Positions 1 to 8,931 are shown, counted from the stretch's first letter. The stretch: 64,000 bases of DNA from Yersinia alsatica (GCF_902170305.1 NZ_CABHWW010000007.1:248001-312000), one strand, 5' to 3'. Notes: a model not told the origin generated them from the letters alone. Translations and numbers: made by a program.

Positions 1-1
1 C

Positions 2-154
2 GTTATTGACTTCAAGCCGGTGTTTAAGCTGCTGGATGAAAGGGGTTATCAAGGTTGGATGGTGGTTGAAGCAGAGCAAGACCCCGCGATTGCTAACCCA
101 TTTGAATATGCAGTGAAAGCTCGGCGTTATATCAAAGAAACGGCGGGTATTTAA
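2..154 (+). CDS. iolE: 3' end of inosose dehydratase-like protein (IolE family), truncated by window edge
   Basis: Only the last 50 codons are in the window; the reading frame enters at base 2 and ends at a TAA at 152-154. The visible C-terminus contains [11 protein letters not shown], then [11 protein letters not shown] and ETAGI, which matches the tail of the sugar-phosphate isomerase/epimerase (TIM barrel) family used in myo-inositol catabolism, specifically IolE (2-keto-myo-inositol dehydratase). IolE converts the keto-inositol made by the dehydrogenase to a diketo intermediate. Other iol-linked TIM-barrel proteins (IolH, IolI) share parts of this signature, so the exact symbol is less certain than the family. 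The rest of the cluster must lie upstream of the window. Confidence 0.65.
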   Translation, partial: VIDFKPVFKLLDERGYQGWMVVEAEQDPAIANPFEYAVKARRYIKETAGI

Positions 155-173
155 CTGTCCTCGTTCTTGAGAC

Positions 174-212
174 TGCTAGGTGCTAGGTGCTAGGTGCTAG
201 GTGCTAGGTGCT
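174..212. repeat. Heptanucleotide tandem repeat (TGCTAGG)x5
   Basis: Five perfect head-to-tail copies of TGCTAGG run from 174 to 208, followed by a partial TGC and a T run. The array lies 20 bases after the iolE-like stop codon and before the 3' end of yhhY, so it is between two convergent genes and outside any coding frame. Copy number is likely variable by slippage; no function is evident. Confidence 0.9.
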
Positions 213-288
213 TTTATTGGCTATCAACCTGCTTACTGAGATATCCCAATAACAGTGGGGGTAGCACTTGTATGCTATCCCCTACTGA

Positions 289-789
289 TTAACTTGATAT
301 TTTGATTCGGCCCATATGGTATGCATCAACAAACTGGCCGTCTCGGAAAGCAAAATGTGGGCTGGTACCTTCGATTTCAAAGCCAAATTTACGATACAGA
401 GAGATAGCCGCAGTATTATCGACAAAAACGGTTAGCTCAATACGTTGTATATTCAGCCAGTTATCACATAAATCGATCATGGCTGCCATTAATGCACTAC
501 CAACACCTTTCCCACAACAATGCGCATCCACAGCAATACCAAAAGTCGCTACATGGCGGCGACGAGCCCGCTGATTGGCTTCAACAGTTAGCTGACCGAC
601 AATTTTCTCATCAATACATGCCACCAGATTATGCATGCCTGCAGGCATCTCTTTGATCTTTTTAGCCCACATCTCTTGTGATGGCAGGGGGAGCTGTAGT
701 GTGTCGCGATAAACCTGTGGATGAGAAAATAGCTGCTGTAAGGCTGGATAATCAGAGGTTTCCACATGACGTATCTGCACATTTTTCAT
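289..789 (-). CDS. yhhY: GNAT family N-acetyltransferase YhhY
   Basis: A 166-residue GCN5-related acetyltransferase resembling E. coli YhhY, which acetylates amino acids and their derivatives using acetyl-CoA. The GNAT core is clear: a central GQLTVEAN strand, the acetyl-CoA pyrophosphate loop in the CCGKGVGSALM segment, and the C-terminal ELTVFVDNTAAISLYRKFGF motif typical of the family. I prefer the ATG at 789 (MKNVQIRH) over the in-frame ATG at 795, because an AGTAAGG Shine-Dalgarno lies about 8 bases before 789 but almost abuts 795. It is transcribed divergently from ryhB, the same neighbour relation as in E. coli. Confidence 0.9.
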   Translation of the reverse strand: MKNVQIRHVETSDYPALQQLFSHPQVYRDTLQLPLPSQEMWAKKIKEMPAGMHNLVACIDEKIVGQLTVEANQRARRRHVATFGIAVDAHCCGKGVGSALMAAMIDLCDNWLNIQRIELTVFVDNTAAISLYRKFGFEIEGTSPHFAFRDGQFVDAYHMGRIKISS

Positions 790-897
790 AAACATAACCT
801 TACTCTTACTGTTTGAATTACCTAATAAAATATCAATTTATTTACCGGAGTCAATAATATTGCAAGTGGCTAAAAAAAACACTTTACAAGTGAGAGT

Positions 898-916
898 GAT
901 AATGATTATCATTGTC
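898..916 (+). promoter_or_regulatory. Fur box overlapping the ryhB promoter
   Basis: The 19-mer GATAATGATTATCATTGTC matches the classical Fur consensus GATAATGATAATCATTATC at 17 of 19 positions. It lies immediately upstream of the RyhB RNA, where Fe(II)-Fur would block transcription when iron is plentiful. E. coli ryhB has a Fur site in the same position. Confidence 0.9.
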
Positions 917-918
917 GT

Positions 919-1026
919 GCTTTCCGATGAGGCATCAAAGTTTAGGTGTTCGCATTATGAAGGCACGACATTGCTCACATTGCTTCCAGTGTTTACTTAG
1001 CCAGCCGGGTGCTGGCTTTTTTTTTT
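919..1026 (+). ncRNA. ryhB: RyhB iron-responsive small regulatory RNA
   Basis: The segment at 962-989 contains the conserved RyhB core (GCACGACATTGCTCACATTG followed by CTTCCAGT), which pairs with target mRNAs, followed by TTACTTAGCCAGCCGGGTGC and a T run, as in E. coli RyhB. The 5' end at about 919 is inferred from the spacing to the Fur box by analogy with E. coli. The 3' end is the Rho-independent terminator. RyhB acts with Hfq to repress mRNAs for non-essential iron-using proteins during iron starvation. Yersinia species are known to carry two RyhB copies; this is the one next to yhhY. A 75-codon frame across it (912-1139) is fortuitous. Confidence 0.92.
999..1026 (+). terminator. Intrinsic terminator of ryhB
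   Basis: A perfect 7-bp stem, AGCCAGC (999-1005) with GCTGGCT (1011-1017), and a 5-nt loop CGGGT are followed by nine further T residues. This forms the Hfq-binding 3' end of RyhB. Confidence 0.93.
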
Positions 1027-1241
1027 GCCTATTCTTCATGATTTACCTTGTCAGGCTTTTGCTTGAAGGCACGTATCTCTCAGAACTCATCATGTTTTCT
1101 CTCTCTAATGACTTCAAATTCAAATCATTTGTCTTTTAACTTATCAATTAGTCGAATTTTTTGAACAGAGGAGTGAGTTTTTTGCGCTTTCATATTCTCC
1201 AGCGATATCTAGACTAAAGAAAACGTTGAGGAGAACTGAAC

Positions 1242-1937
1242 ATGATCTATTTACGCAAAGCAGAAGAACGTGGCCATGCTAATCACGGCTGGCTGGATAG
1301 CTGGCATACTTTCTCATTCGCTGATTATTATGACCCTGAATTTATGGGGTTCTCCGCGCTGCGGGTGATTAACGAAGATGTTATCGACGCAGGCCAGGGT
1401 TTTGGTACCCATCCACATAAAGATATGGAAATCCTGACTTATGTATTGTCTGGTACTGTTGAGCATCAAGACAGTATGGGTAACAAAGAACAGATTCATG
1501 CGGGTGAATTCCAGATCATGAGTGCGGGCACTGGTATCCGCCACTCAGAATATAATGGTCGTGATGATCAGCCGCTGCATCTGTACCAGATTTGGATTAT
1601 CCCGAATAAGACGGGTTTGGAACCACGCTACGAGCAGCAGATGTTTGATATCCCGCAAGGGCGACAACTTGTGCTATCACCCGATGCTCGTGATGGGTCA
1701 CTGAAAGTGTTCCAGGACATGACTTTATGGCGCTGGGCACTGAAACGTGAAGAGCAGTCAATTTATCAGATTCAGGCAGAGCGCCGCATCTGGATACAAG
1801 TTGTGCGCGGCAATGTGTCTATCAATGGCCACCGTGCAGGCACCAGCGATGCCTTTGCTATCTGGGATGAAGCTGCGCTTTCTATTCATGCAGATGAAGA
1901 CAGTGAAATCTTGTTGTTTGATTTACCGCCAGTTTAA
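1242..1937 (+). CDS. yhhW: Pirin family protein YhhW (quercetin 2,3-dioxygenase-like)
   Basis: A 231-residue bicupin of the same length as E. coli YhhW, a pirin homologue with quercetinase activity in vitro. The metal ligands expected for pirins are visible: His57 and His59 in GTHPHKDMEI, and the RHSEYN motif around residue 101 that supplies a third His and a Glu. The N-terminal cupin holds the metal; the C-terminal cupin has lost the ligands, which is normal for the family. A good GAGGAGAA ribosome site precedes the ATG. The physiological substrate is unknown. A terminator at 1956-1987 separates it from gntR. Confidence 0.92.
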   Translation: MIYLRKAEERGHANHGWLDSWHTFSFADYYDPEFMGFSALRVINEDVIDAGQGFGTHPHKDMEILTYVLSGTVEHQDSMGNKEQIHAGEFQIMSAGTGIRHSEYNGRDDQPLHLYQIWIIPNKTGLEPRYEQQMFDIPQGRQLVLSPDARDGSLKVFQDMTLWRWALKREEQSIYQIQAERRIWIQVVRGNVSINGHRAGTSDAFAIWDEAALSIHADEDSEILLFDLPPV

Positions 1938-1955
1938 GTTTGATCGACCTCAGTA

Positions 1956-1987
1956 AAAAGGGTATGCGCGTCGCGTAATACCCTTTT
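1956..1987 (+). terminator. Terminator after yhhW
   Basis: The inverted repeat AAAAGGGTAT (1956-1965) with ATACCCTTTT (1978-1987) forms a 10-bp stem ending in T residues between yhhW and gntR. Confidence 0.75.
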
Positions 1988-2033
1988 CTTTGCTAGAATA
2001 GCCCATCGTTTACTCTGCCTCAGTTCATTGATA

Positions 2034-3029
2034 ATGAAGAAAAAAAGGCCAGTGCTACAAGATGTTGCCGATATGGTTGGCGTCACTAAAATGACTGTCA
2101 GCCGCTATTTGCGCAATCCGGAGCAAGTTTCTGCACTTTTGCAGGAAAAAATTGCACTGGCGTTAGATGAACTTGGCTATATTCCCAATCGTGCTCCCGA
2201 TATCCTCTCCAATGCGACCAGCCATGCTATTGGCGTCTTATTACCGTCATTAACTAATCAGGTTTTCGCCGAAGTGTTGCGCGGCATTGAGAGTGTGACA
2301 GATGCTCATGGTTATCAGACGATGTTGGCGCATTACGGCTATCAGAAAGAGCGCGAAGAGCAGCGTTTGACCTCGTTACTCTCTTATAACATTGATGGTT
2401 TGATTCTCTCCGAGCGGCACCACACGGCCCGTACATTGAAAATGATTGAGGTCGCGGGTATTCCTGTTATTGAGCTGATGGATTGCACTTCACCTTGCAT
2501 TGATTTGGCAGTGGGTTTTAACAACTTCGAAGCAGCGCGACAGATGACTCAGCAAATTATCGCCAAAGGCCATCGATACGTGGTGTATTTTGGCGCGCGT
2601 CAGGATGAGCGTACGGTGATTAAGCAGCAAGGTTATGAGCAGGCAATGCGTGAGTCCGGTTTGGAACCCATGAGTGTGATGACCAGCCGCTCCTCATCCT
2701 ATTCCGCAGGTGCCGAGCTATTGCGCGCGGCACAGGTCAGTTATCCGCAGATCGACAGTATTTTCTGTACCAATGATGACTTGGCAATTGGCGCGGTATT
2801 TGAATGTCAGCGTCAGGGGCTATCTATTCCACAGGATATGGCGATAGCCGGTTTCCATGGTCATGATATTGGCCAGTCGATGGTGCCGAAACTGGCCAGT
2901 GTGCTGACCCCACGCGAGAGAATGGGGCAAATTGGTGCTGAGCGCTTGCTGGCTCGGTTGCGCGGAGAGGTGGTAACACCCAAGATGGTTGACGTCGGTT
3001 TCACCATCCTCCCCGGCGGCAGTATTTAA
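2034..3029 (+). CDS. gntR: Gluconate operon repressor GntR (LacI family)
   Basis: A 331-residue LacI-family repressor, nearly identical along its length to E. coli GntR. The helix-turn-helix lies at about residues 6-25 (VLQDVADMVGVTKMTVSRYL), followed by the hinge (APDILSNATS) and a periplasmic-binding-protein-like sensor domain. Gluconate binding releases it from operators of the gnt genes; such operators are present here at 4505-4534. I start at the ATG at 2034, which gives the E. coli length; two in-frame codons upstream (TTG ATA) extend the open frame to 2028. It converges on gntT and the two coding regions overlap by 4 bases (3026-3029). Confidence 0.96.
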   Translation: MKKKRPVLQDVADMVGVTKMTVSRYLRNPEQVSALLQEKIALALDELGYIPNRAPDILSNATSHAIGVLLPSLTNQVFAEVLRGIESVTDAHGYQTMLAHYGYQKEREEQRLTSLLSYNIDGLILSERHHTARTLKMIEVAGIPVIELMDCTSPCIDLAVGFNNFEAARQMTQQIIAKGHRYVVYFGARQDERTVIKQQGYEQAMRESGLEPMSVMTSRSSSYSAGAELLRAAQVSYPQIDSIFCTNDDLAIGAVFECQRQGLSIPQDMAIAGFHGHDIGQSMVPKLASVLTPRERMGQIGAERLLARLRGEVVTPKMVDVGFTILPGGSI

Positions 3030-4342
3030 ATCACCGTCGCTAACAGCAAGCAGCCAACTAAGCCGCAGACTGAAATGATGGTTTCCAACACTGACCATGA
3101 CTTAAAGGTTTCGACAATCGTCAGGTTGAAATACTCCTTGAACAGCCAGAAACCCGGATCGTTGACGTGAGAGAAAATCACGCTACCGGAACCCACGGCA
3201 ATAACCATCAACTCAGGGCTGGCTCCTGTGGTGGCGATTAACGGTGCGACAATACCGCCGGCAGTAATGGCGGCAACTGTCGCCGAACCCAGAGCGATAC
3301 GTAACACGGCTGCAATTGACCATGCCATCAGAATTGGTGATAGACCGCTGCTATTCATCATGCTGGCAATGTAGTGGTCAACGCCACTGTCGACTAATAC
3401 CTGCTTGAAAGCACCGCCACCACCGATAACCAACAGCATCATCGCGATGATTTTTATGGAGTCGGTCACGGTATCCATGACAGATTCCATTGAACGGCCA
3501 CGGTTTAAGCCAAAGGTGAAAATGGCAATTAACACTGCAATCAGGGTCGCAATTACCGGGTCGCCGAAGAACTCGGCATAAGAGAGAATCGGGTGGCCTT
3601 TGGGCAGAATCATTTCAGCCACTGCTCGCAATGCCATCAAAATAACGGGCACCAACGCAGTGCTGACACTGACCCCAAAGCTCGGCATCTCTTCATCGGT
3701 GAAAGTTTTTGGGTTGTACAGCCCTTCAGGGACTGGCTTATCAATTCCTTTCAGGAAACGAGCAAATACCGGGCCTGCCAGAATAACTGTCGGGATGGCT
3801 AACAACGTCCCATACAGCAAGGTCTTGCCCATATCGGCGTGGAAAATAGTCGCGATGGCGGTTGGGCCGGGGTGAGGTGGCAGGAAACCGTGGGTGACAG
3901 ACAGCGCGGCGGCCATCGGAACACCTACATACAGTAATGGAATGCGGGCTGAAGCGGCGATGCTGAATACCAGCGGCAACAACAGCACGAAGCCAACTTC
4001 ATAGAACAGGGCAAAACCGACAGTAAAACCGGTCAGTACCACTGCCCACTGGATGTGTTTTTTACCAAATTTATCAATTAAGGTGGTGGCAATACGTTGT
4101 GCGCCACCGCAGTCAGCCAGTAATTTACCGAGCATGGCACCGAAGCCCATAATCAGCGCCAGGCTACCTAGCGTGCCACCAACCCCCGCTTTGATTGAGC
4201 CGACCACTTTATCGACAGGCATTCCTTGCATGACACCGACCGCCAGCGCGACCAGTATCAGGGAAATAAATCCGTTGAGTTTGAAACGAATCATCAGTAA
4301 CAGCAGCATGGCAACGCCAACCGCGACAATGACTAATGGCAT
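3026..4342 (-). CDS. gntT: High-affinity gluconate permease GntT
   Basis: A 438-residue inner-membrane H+/gluconate symporter of the GntP family, the same length as E. coli GntT and very similar throughout (GMPVDKVVGSIKAGVGGTLG; SVTHGFLPPHPGPTAIATIF; FSHVNDPGFWLFKEYF near the C-terminus). It is strongly hydrophobic, with roughly 12-14 membrane segments. It reads divergently from gntK across a 252-bp region holding a CRP site and paired GntR operators, so it should be induced by gluconate and subject to catabolite repression. In E. coli gntT lies apart from gntRKU; here it sits between gntR and gntK and no gntU is seen. Confidence 0.95.
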   Translation of the reverse strand: MPLVIVAVGVAMLLLLMIRFKLNGFISLILVALAVGVMQGMPVDKVVGSIKAGVGGTLGSLALIMGFGAMLGKLLADCGGAQRIATTLIDKFGKKHIQWAVVLTGFTVGFALFYEVGFVLLLPLVFSIAASARIPLLYVGVPMAAALSVTHGFLPPHPGPTAIATIFHADMGKTLLYGTLLAIPTVILAGPVFARFLKGIDKPVPEGLYNPKTFTDEEMPSFGVSVSTALVPVILMALRAVAEMILPKGHPILSYAEFFGDPVIATLIAVLIAIFTFGLNRGRSMESVMDTVTDSIKIIAMMLLVIGGGGAFKQVLVDSGVDHYIASMMNSSGLSPILMAWSIAAVLRIALGSATVAAITAGGIVAPLIATTGASPELMVIAVGSGSVIFSHVNDPGFWLFKEYFNLTIVETFKSWSVLETIISVCGLVGCLLLATVI

Positions 4343-4481
4343 AGTATTTCTCCGCTTACTTAGGGTACCCCTGCGCCCTTGAAGCCGTAGGGGGGCATAT
4401 CGCTTTTAGTTATAGTTTGCAGTCAGCCTTTTCCGGCCAGCGTGATTGCGCGATTGAGTTCTATAATGATGTTCTATCCTT

Positions 4482-4497
4482 TGTGATAAAAGTCACA
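4482..4497. promoter_or_regulatory. CRP-cAMP binding site between gntT and gntK
   Basis: TGTGA (4482-4486), a six-base spacer, and TCACA (4493-4497) match both half-sites of the CRP core exactly. The centre lies about 148 bases from the gntT start codon and 105 bases from the gntK start, so it could serve either divergent promoter. Confidence 0.85.
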
Positions 4498-4504
4498 TCT
4501 CCAT

Positions 4505-4534
4505 TTGTTACCGGTATCATGATACCGGTAACAT
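4505..4534. promoter_or_regulatory. Paired GntR operators forming a 28-bp palindrome
   Basis: Two GntR-like 16-mers, TTGTTACCGGTATCAT (4505-4520) and ATGATACCGGTAACAT (4519-4534), resemble the known consensus ATGTTACCGGTAACAT and overlap by two bases. Together they make 4506-4533 a perfect palindrome. Their centres are 14 bases apart, so two dimers would bind overlapping faces. They lie between divergent gntT and gntK. Confidence 0.88.
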
Positions 4535-4594
4535 GGTAAAATACGGAACCATAGCGAACAGTAAAATTCCCATTCTGAGATAGAGATCAAAATT

Positions 4595-5101
4595 ATGGCA
4601 GGACGTAGCATTATCGTGATGGGTGTATCAGGTAGCGGTAAAACCACTGTAGGAGAAGCAGTGGCTCGGCGAATCCATGCCAAATTTATTGATGGTGATG
4701 ACCTGCATCCCCGCGCCAATATTCAGAAGATGGGCAGTGGGCATCCGCTAAATGATGAAGATCGGATGCCGTGGCTGGAGCGCCTGAGCGATGCGGCTTA
4801 TAGCCTGAACCATAAGAATGAAACCGGCATTATTGTCTGTTCTGCGCTGAAACGCCGCTATCGCGACCGCCTGCGGGAAGGCAATCCAGAAATGGTATTT
4901 TTATATCTGAAAGGCAGTTTCGATGTGATCATGGGGAGGCTAAAAGCCCGCTCCGGTCATTTCATGCCTACCGACCTATTGAAAAGCCAGTTTGAAGCTC
5001 TTGAAGAGCCGGGAGCAGGAGAGCCGGATGTTATCTGTGTGGATATTGATGCAGATATTGATGAGGTGGTCGCGCGGTGTGTTTCGGCATTGGGGAAATA
5101 A
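4595..5101 (+). CDS. gntK: Thermoresistant gluconokinase GntK
   Basis: A 168-residue kinase that phosphorylates gluconate to 6-phosphogluconate, feeding the Entner-Doudoroff and pentose phosphate pathways. The Walker A loop GVSGSGKTT sits at residues 10-18, with the family motifs DGDDLHP and NIQKMGSGHPLNDEDR following. Length and sequence fit the GntK branch rather than IdnK, which is supported by the adjacent gntT and GntR operators. A short hairpin follows the gene at 5151-5174. Confidence 0.94.
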   Translation: MAGRSIIVMGVSGSGKTTVGEAVARRIHAKFIDGDDLHPRANIQKMGSGHPLNDEDRMPWLERLSDAAYSLNHKNETGIIVCSALKRRYRDRLREGNPEMVFLYLKGSFDVIMGRLKARSGHFMPTDLLKSQFEALEEPGAGEPDVICVDIDADIDEVVARCVSALGK

Positions 5102-5150
5102 TATTCATTTAGTGATCACTCGTTTCCCGCAGCCTTATATGTTAATCAGC

Positions 5151-5174
5151 AAAGAGTGCATGCCCGCACTCTTT
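5151..5174 (+). terminator. Hairpin after gntK, probable terminator
   Basis: A perfect 9-bp stem, AAAGAGTGC (5151-5159) with GCACTCTTT (5166-5174), and a 6-nt loop lie in the gap between convergent gntK and yhgN. The T tract is only three bases, so termination may be partial. Confidence 0.55.
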
Positions 5175-5259
5175 GTCGGTTAAGGCATTGGAGGTGAAGT
5201 CATTGCCAATCTCATGTCAGTCGAACGGCTCAATAAGGCACTAAATGCCCTCGTGAAAA

Positions 5260-5853
5260 TCACTTCATTAAATATGCCCGCACGCCATCCAAAAACATCT
5301 GCGTTGATAACATCACCAAAATTAATCCCATCAGCCGTTCTAATGCGCTGACCCCTTTACTGCCAAGCAAACGCAGGAACAGATTCGACATCAATAAAAT
5401 GGCGGCGGATAAGCCCCAGGCAATCATCAATGCCAGCACCAAGTGGCTGAGTTGATTAGGATACTGATGCGATAGCAGCATCAAGGTGGCCAGAATCGAG
5501 GGACCAGCCACTAATGGAATAGCCAACGGAACCAAGAAAGGCTCTTCTCCCGCCGATAATCCGGTCACATTACTTTCAGGGGAGGGGAAAATCATCTTAA
5601 TGGCGATTAAGAACAAAATGATACCGCCCGATATCGACACGGTTTCCGTGCGGAGATTGAGGAATGCCAGAATCTTTTCCCCGGCGAACAGGAAAATTAG
5701 CATCAATATTAGGGCAATAAGCAATTCGCGGATCAATACCACCCGCCGCCGTTTAGGTTCCAGATGCTTGAGCACCGACATGAAAATCGGTAAGTTTCCT
5801 AACGGGTCCATAATCAAAAACAGCAACACAGTTGCCGCAATCATCTCTGTCAT
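5260..5853 (-). CDS. yhgN: MarC family membrane protein YhgN
   Basis: A 197-residue integral membrane protein of the MarC/NAAT family with six likely transmembrane helices. The family start (TEMIAATVLLFLIMDPLGNL) and the AIPLVAGPSILATLMLL segment are visible. E. coli YhgN is the orthologue and also lies next to asd. The function is unsettled; MarC itself was named for antibiotic resistance but was later shown not to confer it. A GAGG ribosome site lies five bases before the ATG. Confidence 0.9.
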   Translation of the reverse strand: MTEMIAATVLLFLIMDPLGNLPIFMSVLKHLEPKRRRVVLIRELLIALILMLIFLFAGEKILAFLNLRTETVSISGGIILFLIAIKMIFPSPESNVTGLSAGEEPFLVPLAIPLVAGPSILATLMLLSHQYPNQLSHLVLALMIAWGLSAAILLMSNLFLRLLGSKGVSALERLMGLILVMLSTQMFLDGVRAYLMK

Positions 5854-6081
5854 TTTTACCTCAAAAAGGGTCTAAACGACTGGCGTTTCCGGCCAGTCAA
5901 AGTCACATATTAGGAAGATTGCTTTGAATCATTCTGGTATCGAATAATTTAACTTGCCACTTTGTCCATATTTTGTAAGGTGGTATCAGGTCTGTGTTCG
6001 TCAGCTTGCCGTCTATAACGTGCAGCGATGCAAGATAGACATCCATTAATCGGTGTCACCTTCCAAGGCAGGGCAGTAAAC

Positions 6082-7185
6082 ATGAAAAACGTTGGTTTTA
6101 TCGGCTGGCGCGGTATGGTCGGCTCAGTCCTCATGCAGCGCATGATTGAAGAACGCGACTTTGACGGCATCCGCCCAGTCTTTTTCTCTACCTCTCAGCA
6201 TGGTCAAGCTGCTCCGGCTTTCACGGGCCAGCAAGGCACATTACAAGATGCTTATGATATTGATGCGCTGAGTGCATTAGATATTATCATCACTTGCCAA
6301 GGGGGAGATTATACCAACGAAATTTATCCAAAGCTGCGAGAAACTGGCTGGCAAGGTTACTGGATTGACGCCGCTTCTTCTCTGCGTATGCGGGATGACG
6401 CGATTATTATTCTGGACCCAGTTAACCACAGCGTTATTCAGCAGGGGCTAGATAAAGGTATTAAGACTTTCGCCGGTGGTAACTGTACCGTTAGCCTGAT
6501 GCTGATGTCACTGGGTGGTTTGTTTGCCAATGATTTGGTTGAATGGGCATCTGTTGCGACCTATCAAGCGGCATCCGGTGGCGGTGCGCGCCATATGCGT
6601 GAGTTGCTGACCCAAATGGGCATGCTGCATGCGGGGGTGGCTAAAGAGTTGCAAGACCCGGCTTCTGCCATTCTGGATATCGAACGTAAAGTGACGGCGG
6701 CGACCCGCAGCGGCACGTTACCGACTGACAATTTTGGTGTGCCACTGGCCGGCAGCTTGATCCCATGGATCGACAAGGCGCTGGATAACGGCCAGAGCCG
6801 TGAAGAATGGAAAGGTCAGGCCGAGACTAATAAAATTCTGAATACTGGCACGGTGATCCCGGTTGATGGCCTGTGTGTTCGTATCGGCGCACTGCGTTGT
6901 CATAGCCAGGCTTTCACGCTGAAGCTGAAAAAAGACGTACCATTGCCAGAAATCGAGCAATTACTGGCAACTCACAATGACTGGGTACGTGTTATTCCCA
7001 ATGACCGCGAGCTGAGCATGCGCGAACTGACGCCAGCGGCAGTCACCGGAACCTTAAATACCCCTGTAGGCCGCTTGCGTAAGCTGAATATGGGGCCAGA
7101 ATATCTCTCCGCCTTTACCGTCGGTGACCAGCTGCTGTGGGGCGCGGCAGAACCACTGCGCCGTATGCTGCGGATCCTGATGTAA
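6082..7185 (+). CDS. asd: Aspartate-semialdehyde dehydrogenase
   Basis: A 367-residue enzyme that reduces aspartyl phosphate to aspartate semialdehyde with NADPH, the branch point to lysine, diaminopimelate, threonine and methionine. The N-terminal nucleotide loop GWRGMVGSV and the catalytic Cys in GGNCTVSLM (about residue 135) are present, as is the HMREL motif. The frame is open from 6028, but the ATG at 6082 gives [14 protein letters not shown], the exact E. coli start, preceded by AAGGCAGGG. In E. coli asd is followed directly by glgB; here about 5.8 kb holding the bud genes and a sensor kinase intervene. Confidence 0.97.
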   Translation: MKNVGFIGWRGMVGSVLMQRMIEERDFDGIRPVFFSTSQHGQAAPAFTGQQGTLQDAYDIDALSALDIIITCQGGDYTNEIYPKLRETGWQGYWIDAASSLRMRDDAIIILDPVNHSVIQQGLDKGIKTFAGGNCTVSLMLMSLGGLFANDLVEWASVATYQAASGGGARHMRELLTQMGMLHAGVAKELQDPASAILDIERKVTAATRSGTLPTDNFGVPLAGSLIPWIDKALDNGQSREEWKGQAETNKILNTGTVIPVDGLCVRIGALRCHSQAFTLKLKKDVPLPEIEQLLATHNDWVRVIPNDRELSMRELTPAAVTGTLNTPVGRLRKLNMGPEYLSAFTVGDQLLWGAAEPLRRMLRILM

Positions 7186-7209
7186 TTGGTAATCCAAATA
7201 GTGATGATA

Positions 7210-7240
7210 AAGCCTTGATCTTGTGGTCAGGGCTTTTTTT
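7210..7240. terminator. Terminator between convergent asd and budB
   Basis: AAGCCTTGA (7210-7218) pairs with TCAGGGCTT (7227-7235), with one G-T wobble, and is followed by a run of seven T on the asd side. It lies at the convergent ends of asd and budB. Confidence 0.85.
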
Positions 7241-7251
7241 ATTTCATCCAT

Positions 7252-8931
7252 TTACAGCAACTGACTGATATTCAGCTCTTCCATCAAACGATGATTATCT
7301 GAATAGTCTACTGGGATGGCGATGACAGCCGGGCCTTGCACATCCATCGCCAGATGTAATTTATGGGTGAGTTCATCGGCGGACTCCACGGCAAAACCGG
7401 CTGCGCCAAAGGATTCTGCATACATTTTAAAATCGATGGGGCCAAAGTTGACTCCTGATGGCCGGTGATATTTCTTCTGCTCTTGAATTTCCACCATGTT
7501 GTAGCCGTTATCGACCCAAATGATATGCAGCAAATTACTTTTCAGTCGCACTGCGGTCTCCAGCTCCATGCTTGATTGCATAAAGCCCCCATCCCCAGAG
7601 ACAGAAACCACTTTTTGCTGTGGATTGACCAGTGCCGCCGCAATGGCCCAGGGCAGCGCCACCCCCATAGTCTGCTGACCATTGGACATCAAAATTTGAC
7701 GGCTACGGAAGCTGTAAAGATAGCGGGCAATCCAGATATGAAAACTCCCCATATCAACACAAAGAGTGACGTCGCTGTTGACGATATCTTGCATGGCTCG
7801 TACCAGACGCAGGGGATGAATAGCAAAGCCGCTCATATGGCTGGCCCGGTTAGCCAGATCTCGCCGTTGGCGTGCGCGATCGGCCAGTATCACCTGGGTT
7901 TGTGAGGTCAAAATTATCGGGCCGTTTATCAACTCATTAAGGGCATCCACGGTGGCAGCAATATCGCCCAACAGCTCTTTTTCTGGCTGATAAGCTGCAT
8001 CTATCTCGGCGGGTAAAATATCCATATGTATTAAGGTTGCATGGCCGTTATTCCACAGTGCCGGGTCGTACTCCACCGGGCTGTAGCCGATGGTCATAAT
8101 CAAATCGGCTTGCTGTAGCAGCTTATCGCCCGCCTGATTATTAAATAATCCTACCCGACCGGCAAAATGGTCGAAATGTGCTTGGTCAACCACCCCTGCG
8201 GCTTGATAGGTGCTGGTCACCGGGATTTTACTGTGGCGAAGTAGGCGGCGTATGGCTTGTGCATTTGCCGGTTGGCTTGCCATCAATCCGAGTAGCAAAA
8301 TGGGGTTTTTAGCTTGATTGAGTAAATTGGCGGCAGCAATGATTTCATCGCGCGGCGCACTGCCACTTTGCGGGCATATTTGACGAATCAGTGCATGGCT
8401 GGTGATGGGTTTATTGAGAATATCTTGCGGCAGGCTAACAAAGGCGGCCCCTGGTCGACCAAATTCAGCGGTTCTAAACGCATTGCCCAGCACCTCAGAA
8501 AGCGCTGCTGAGGCGGTGACTTCGGCACTAAACTTAGTGACCGGGCGGAAAATACTCACGGTATCCATGCTTTGGTGGGTTATTTTCAGGCTATCAGCTC
8601 GTTTGACTGCTCCCCCTAATGCCACCACTGGGTCTCCCTCAGAGGTGGCGGTGGCCAGCCCAGTCACCAGATTGGCACAACCCGGGCCGGATGTGACCAG
8701 CGCGACACCGGCTTTACCGGTCAGACGGCCCACGGCACCAGCCATAAAGGCAGCATTGGCTTCGTGACGCACCACGATGGTCTTGATGCTGGAATCTTCC
8801 AGTGAATCAAAGACTCGATCGATTTTAGCGCCCGGAATGCCGAAGACCTGCTTCACACCTTGCTGTTCTAAATGATTTACCACCAGATCGGCACCGCATT
8901 TCCAGGCCAGAATATTGGGCTCATTCTTCAT
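7252..8931 (-). CDS. budB: Catabolic acetolactate synthase BudB/AlsS
   Basis: A 559-residue thiamine-diphosphate enzyme that condenses two pyruvates to acetolactate. Its lack of a regulatory partner gene, its length and its neighbour budA point to the catabolic (FAD-independent) class rather than IlvB/G/I. The N-terminal domain has the catalytic Glu in [15 protein letters not shown]; the C-terminal domain has the ThDP/Mg motif VSGDGGFMQ ending in VDNGYN. It is the second gene of the budA-budB unit, 65 bases after budA. Together they send pyruvate to neutral acetoin at low pH or under oxygen limitation, the basis of the Voges-Proskauer reaction. Confidence 0.95.
   Translation of the reverse strand: MKNEPNILAWKCGADLVVNHLEQQGVKQVFGIPGAKIDRVFDSLEDSSIKTIVVRHEANAAFMAGAVGRLTGKAGVALVTSGPGCANLVTGLATATSEGDPVVALGGAVKRADSLKITHQSMDTVSIFRPVTKFSAEVTASAALSEVLGNAFRTAEFGRPGAAFVSLPQDILNKPITSHALIRQICPQSGSAPRDEIIAAANLLNQAKNPILLLGLMASQPANAQAIRRLLRHSKIPVTSTYQAAGVVDQAHFDHFAGRVGLFNNQAGDKLLQQADLIMTIGYSPVEYDPALWNNGHATLIHMDILPAEIDAAYQPEKELLGDIAATVDALNELINGPIILTSQTQVILADRARQRRDLANRASHMSGFAIHPLRLVRAMQDIVNSDVTLCVDMGSFHIWIARYLYSFRSRQILMSNGQQTMGVALPWAIAAALVNPQQKVVSVSGDGGFMQSSMELETAVRLKSNLLHIIWVDNGYNMVEIQEQKKYHRPSGVNFGPIDFKMYAESFGAAGFAVESADELTHKLHLAMDVQGPAVIAIPVDYSDNHRLMEELNISQLL

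Noticed and set aside
912-1139. 75-codon open frame over the ryhB region
   Set aside because: It runs through the conserved RyhB RNA and its terminator, has no ribosome site and no protein-like composition.
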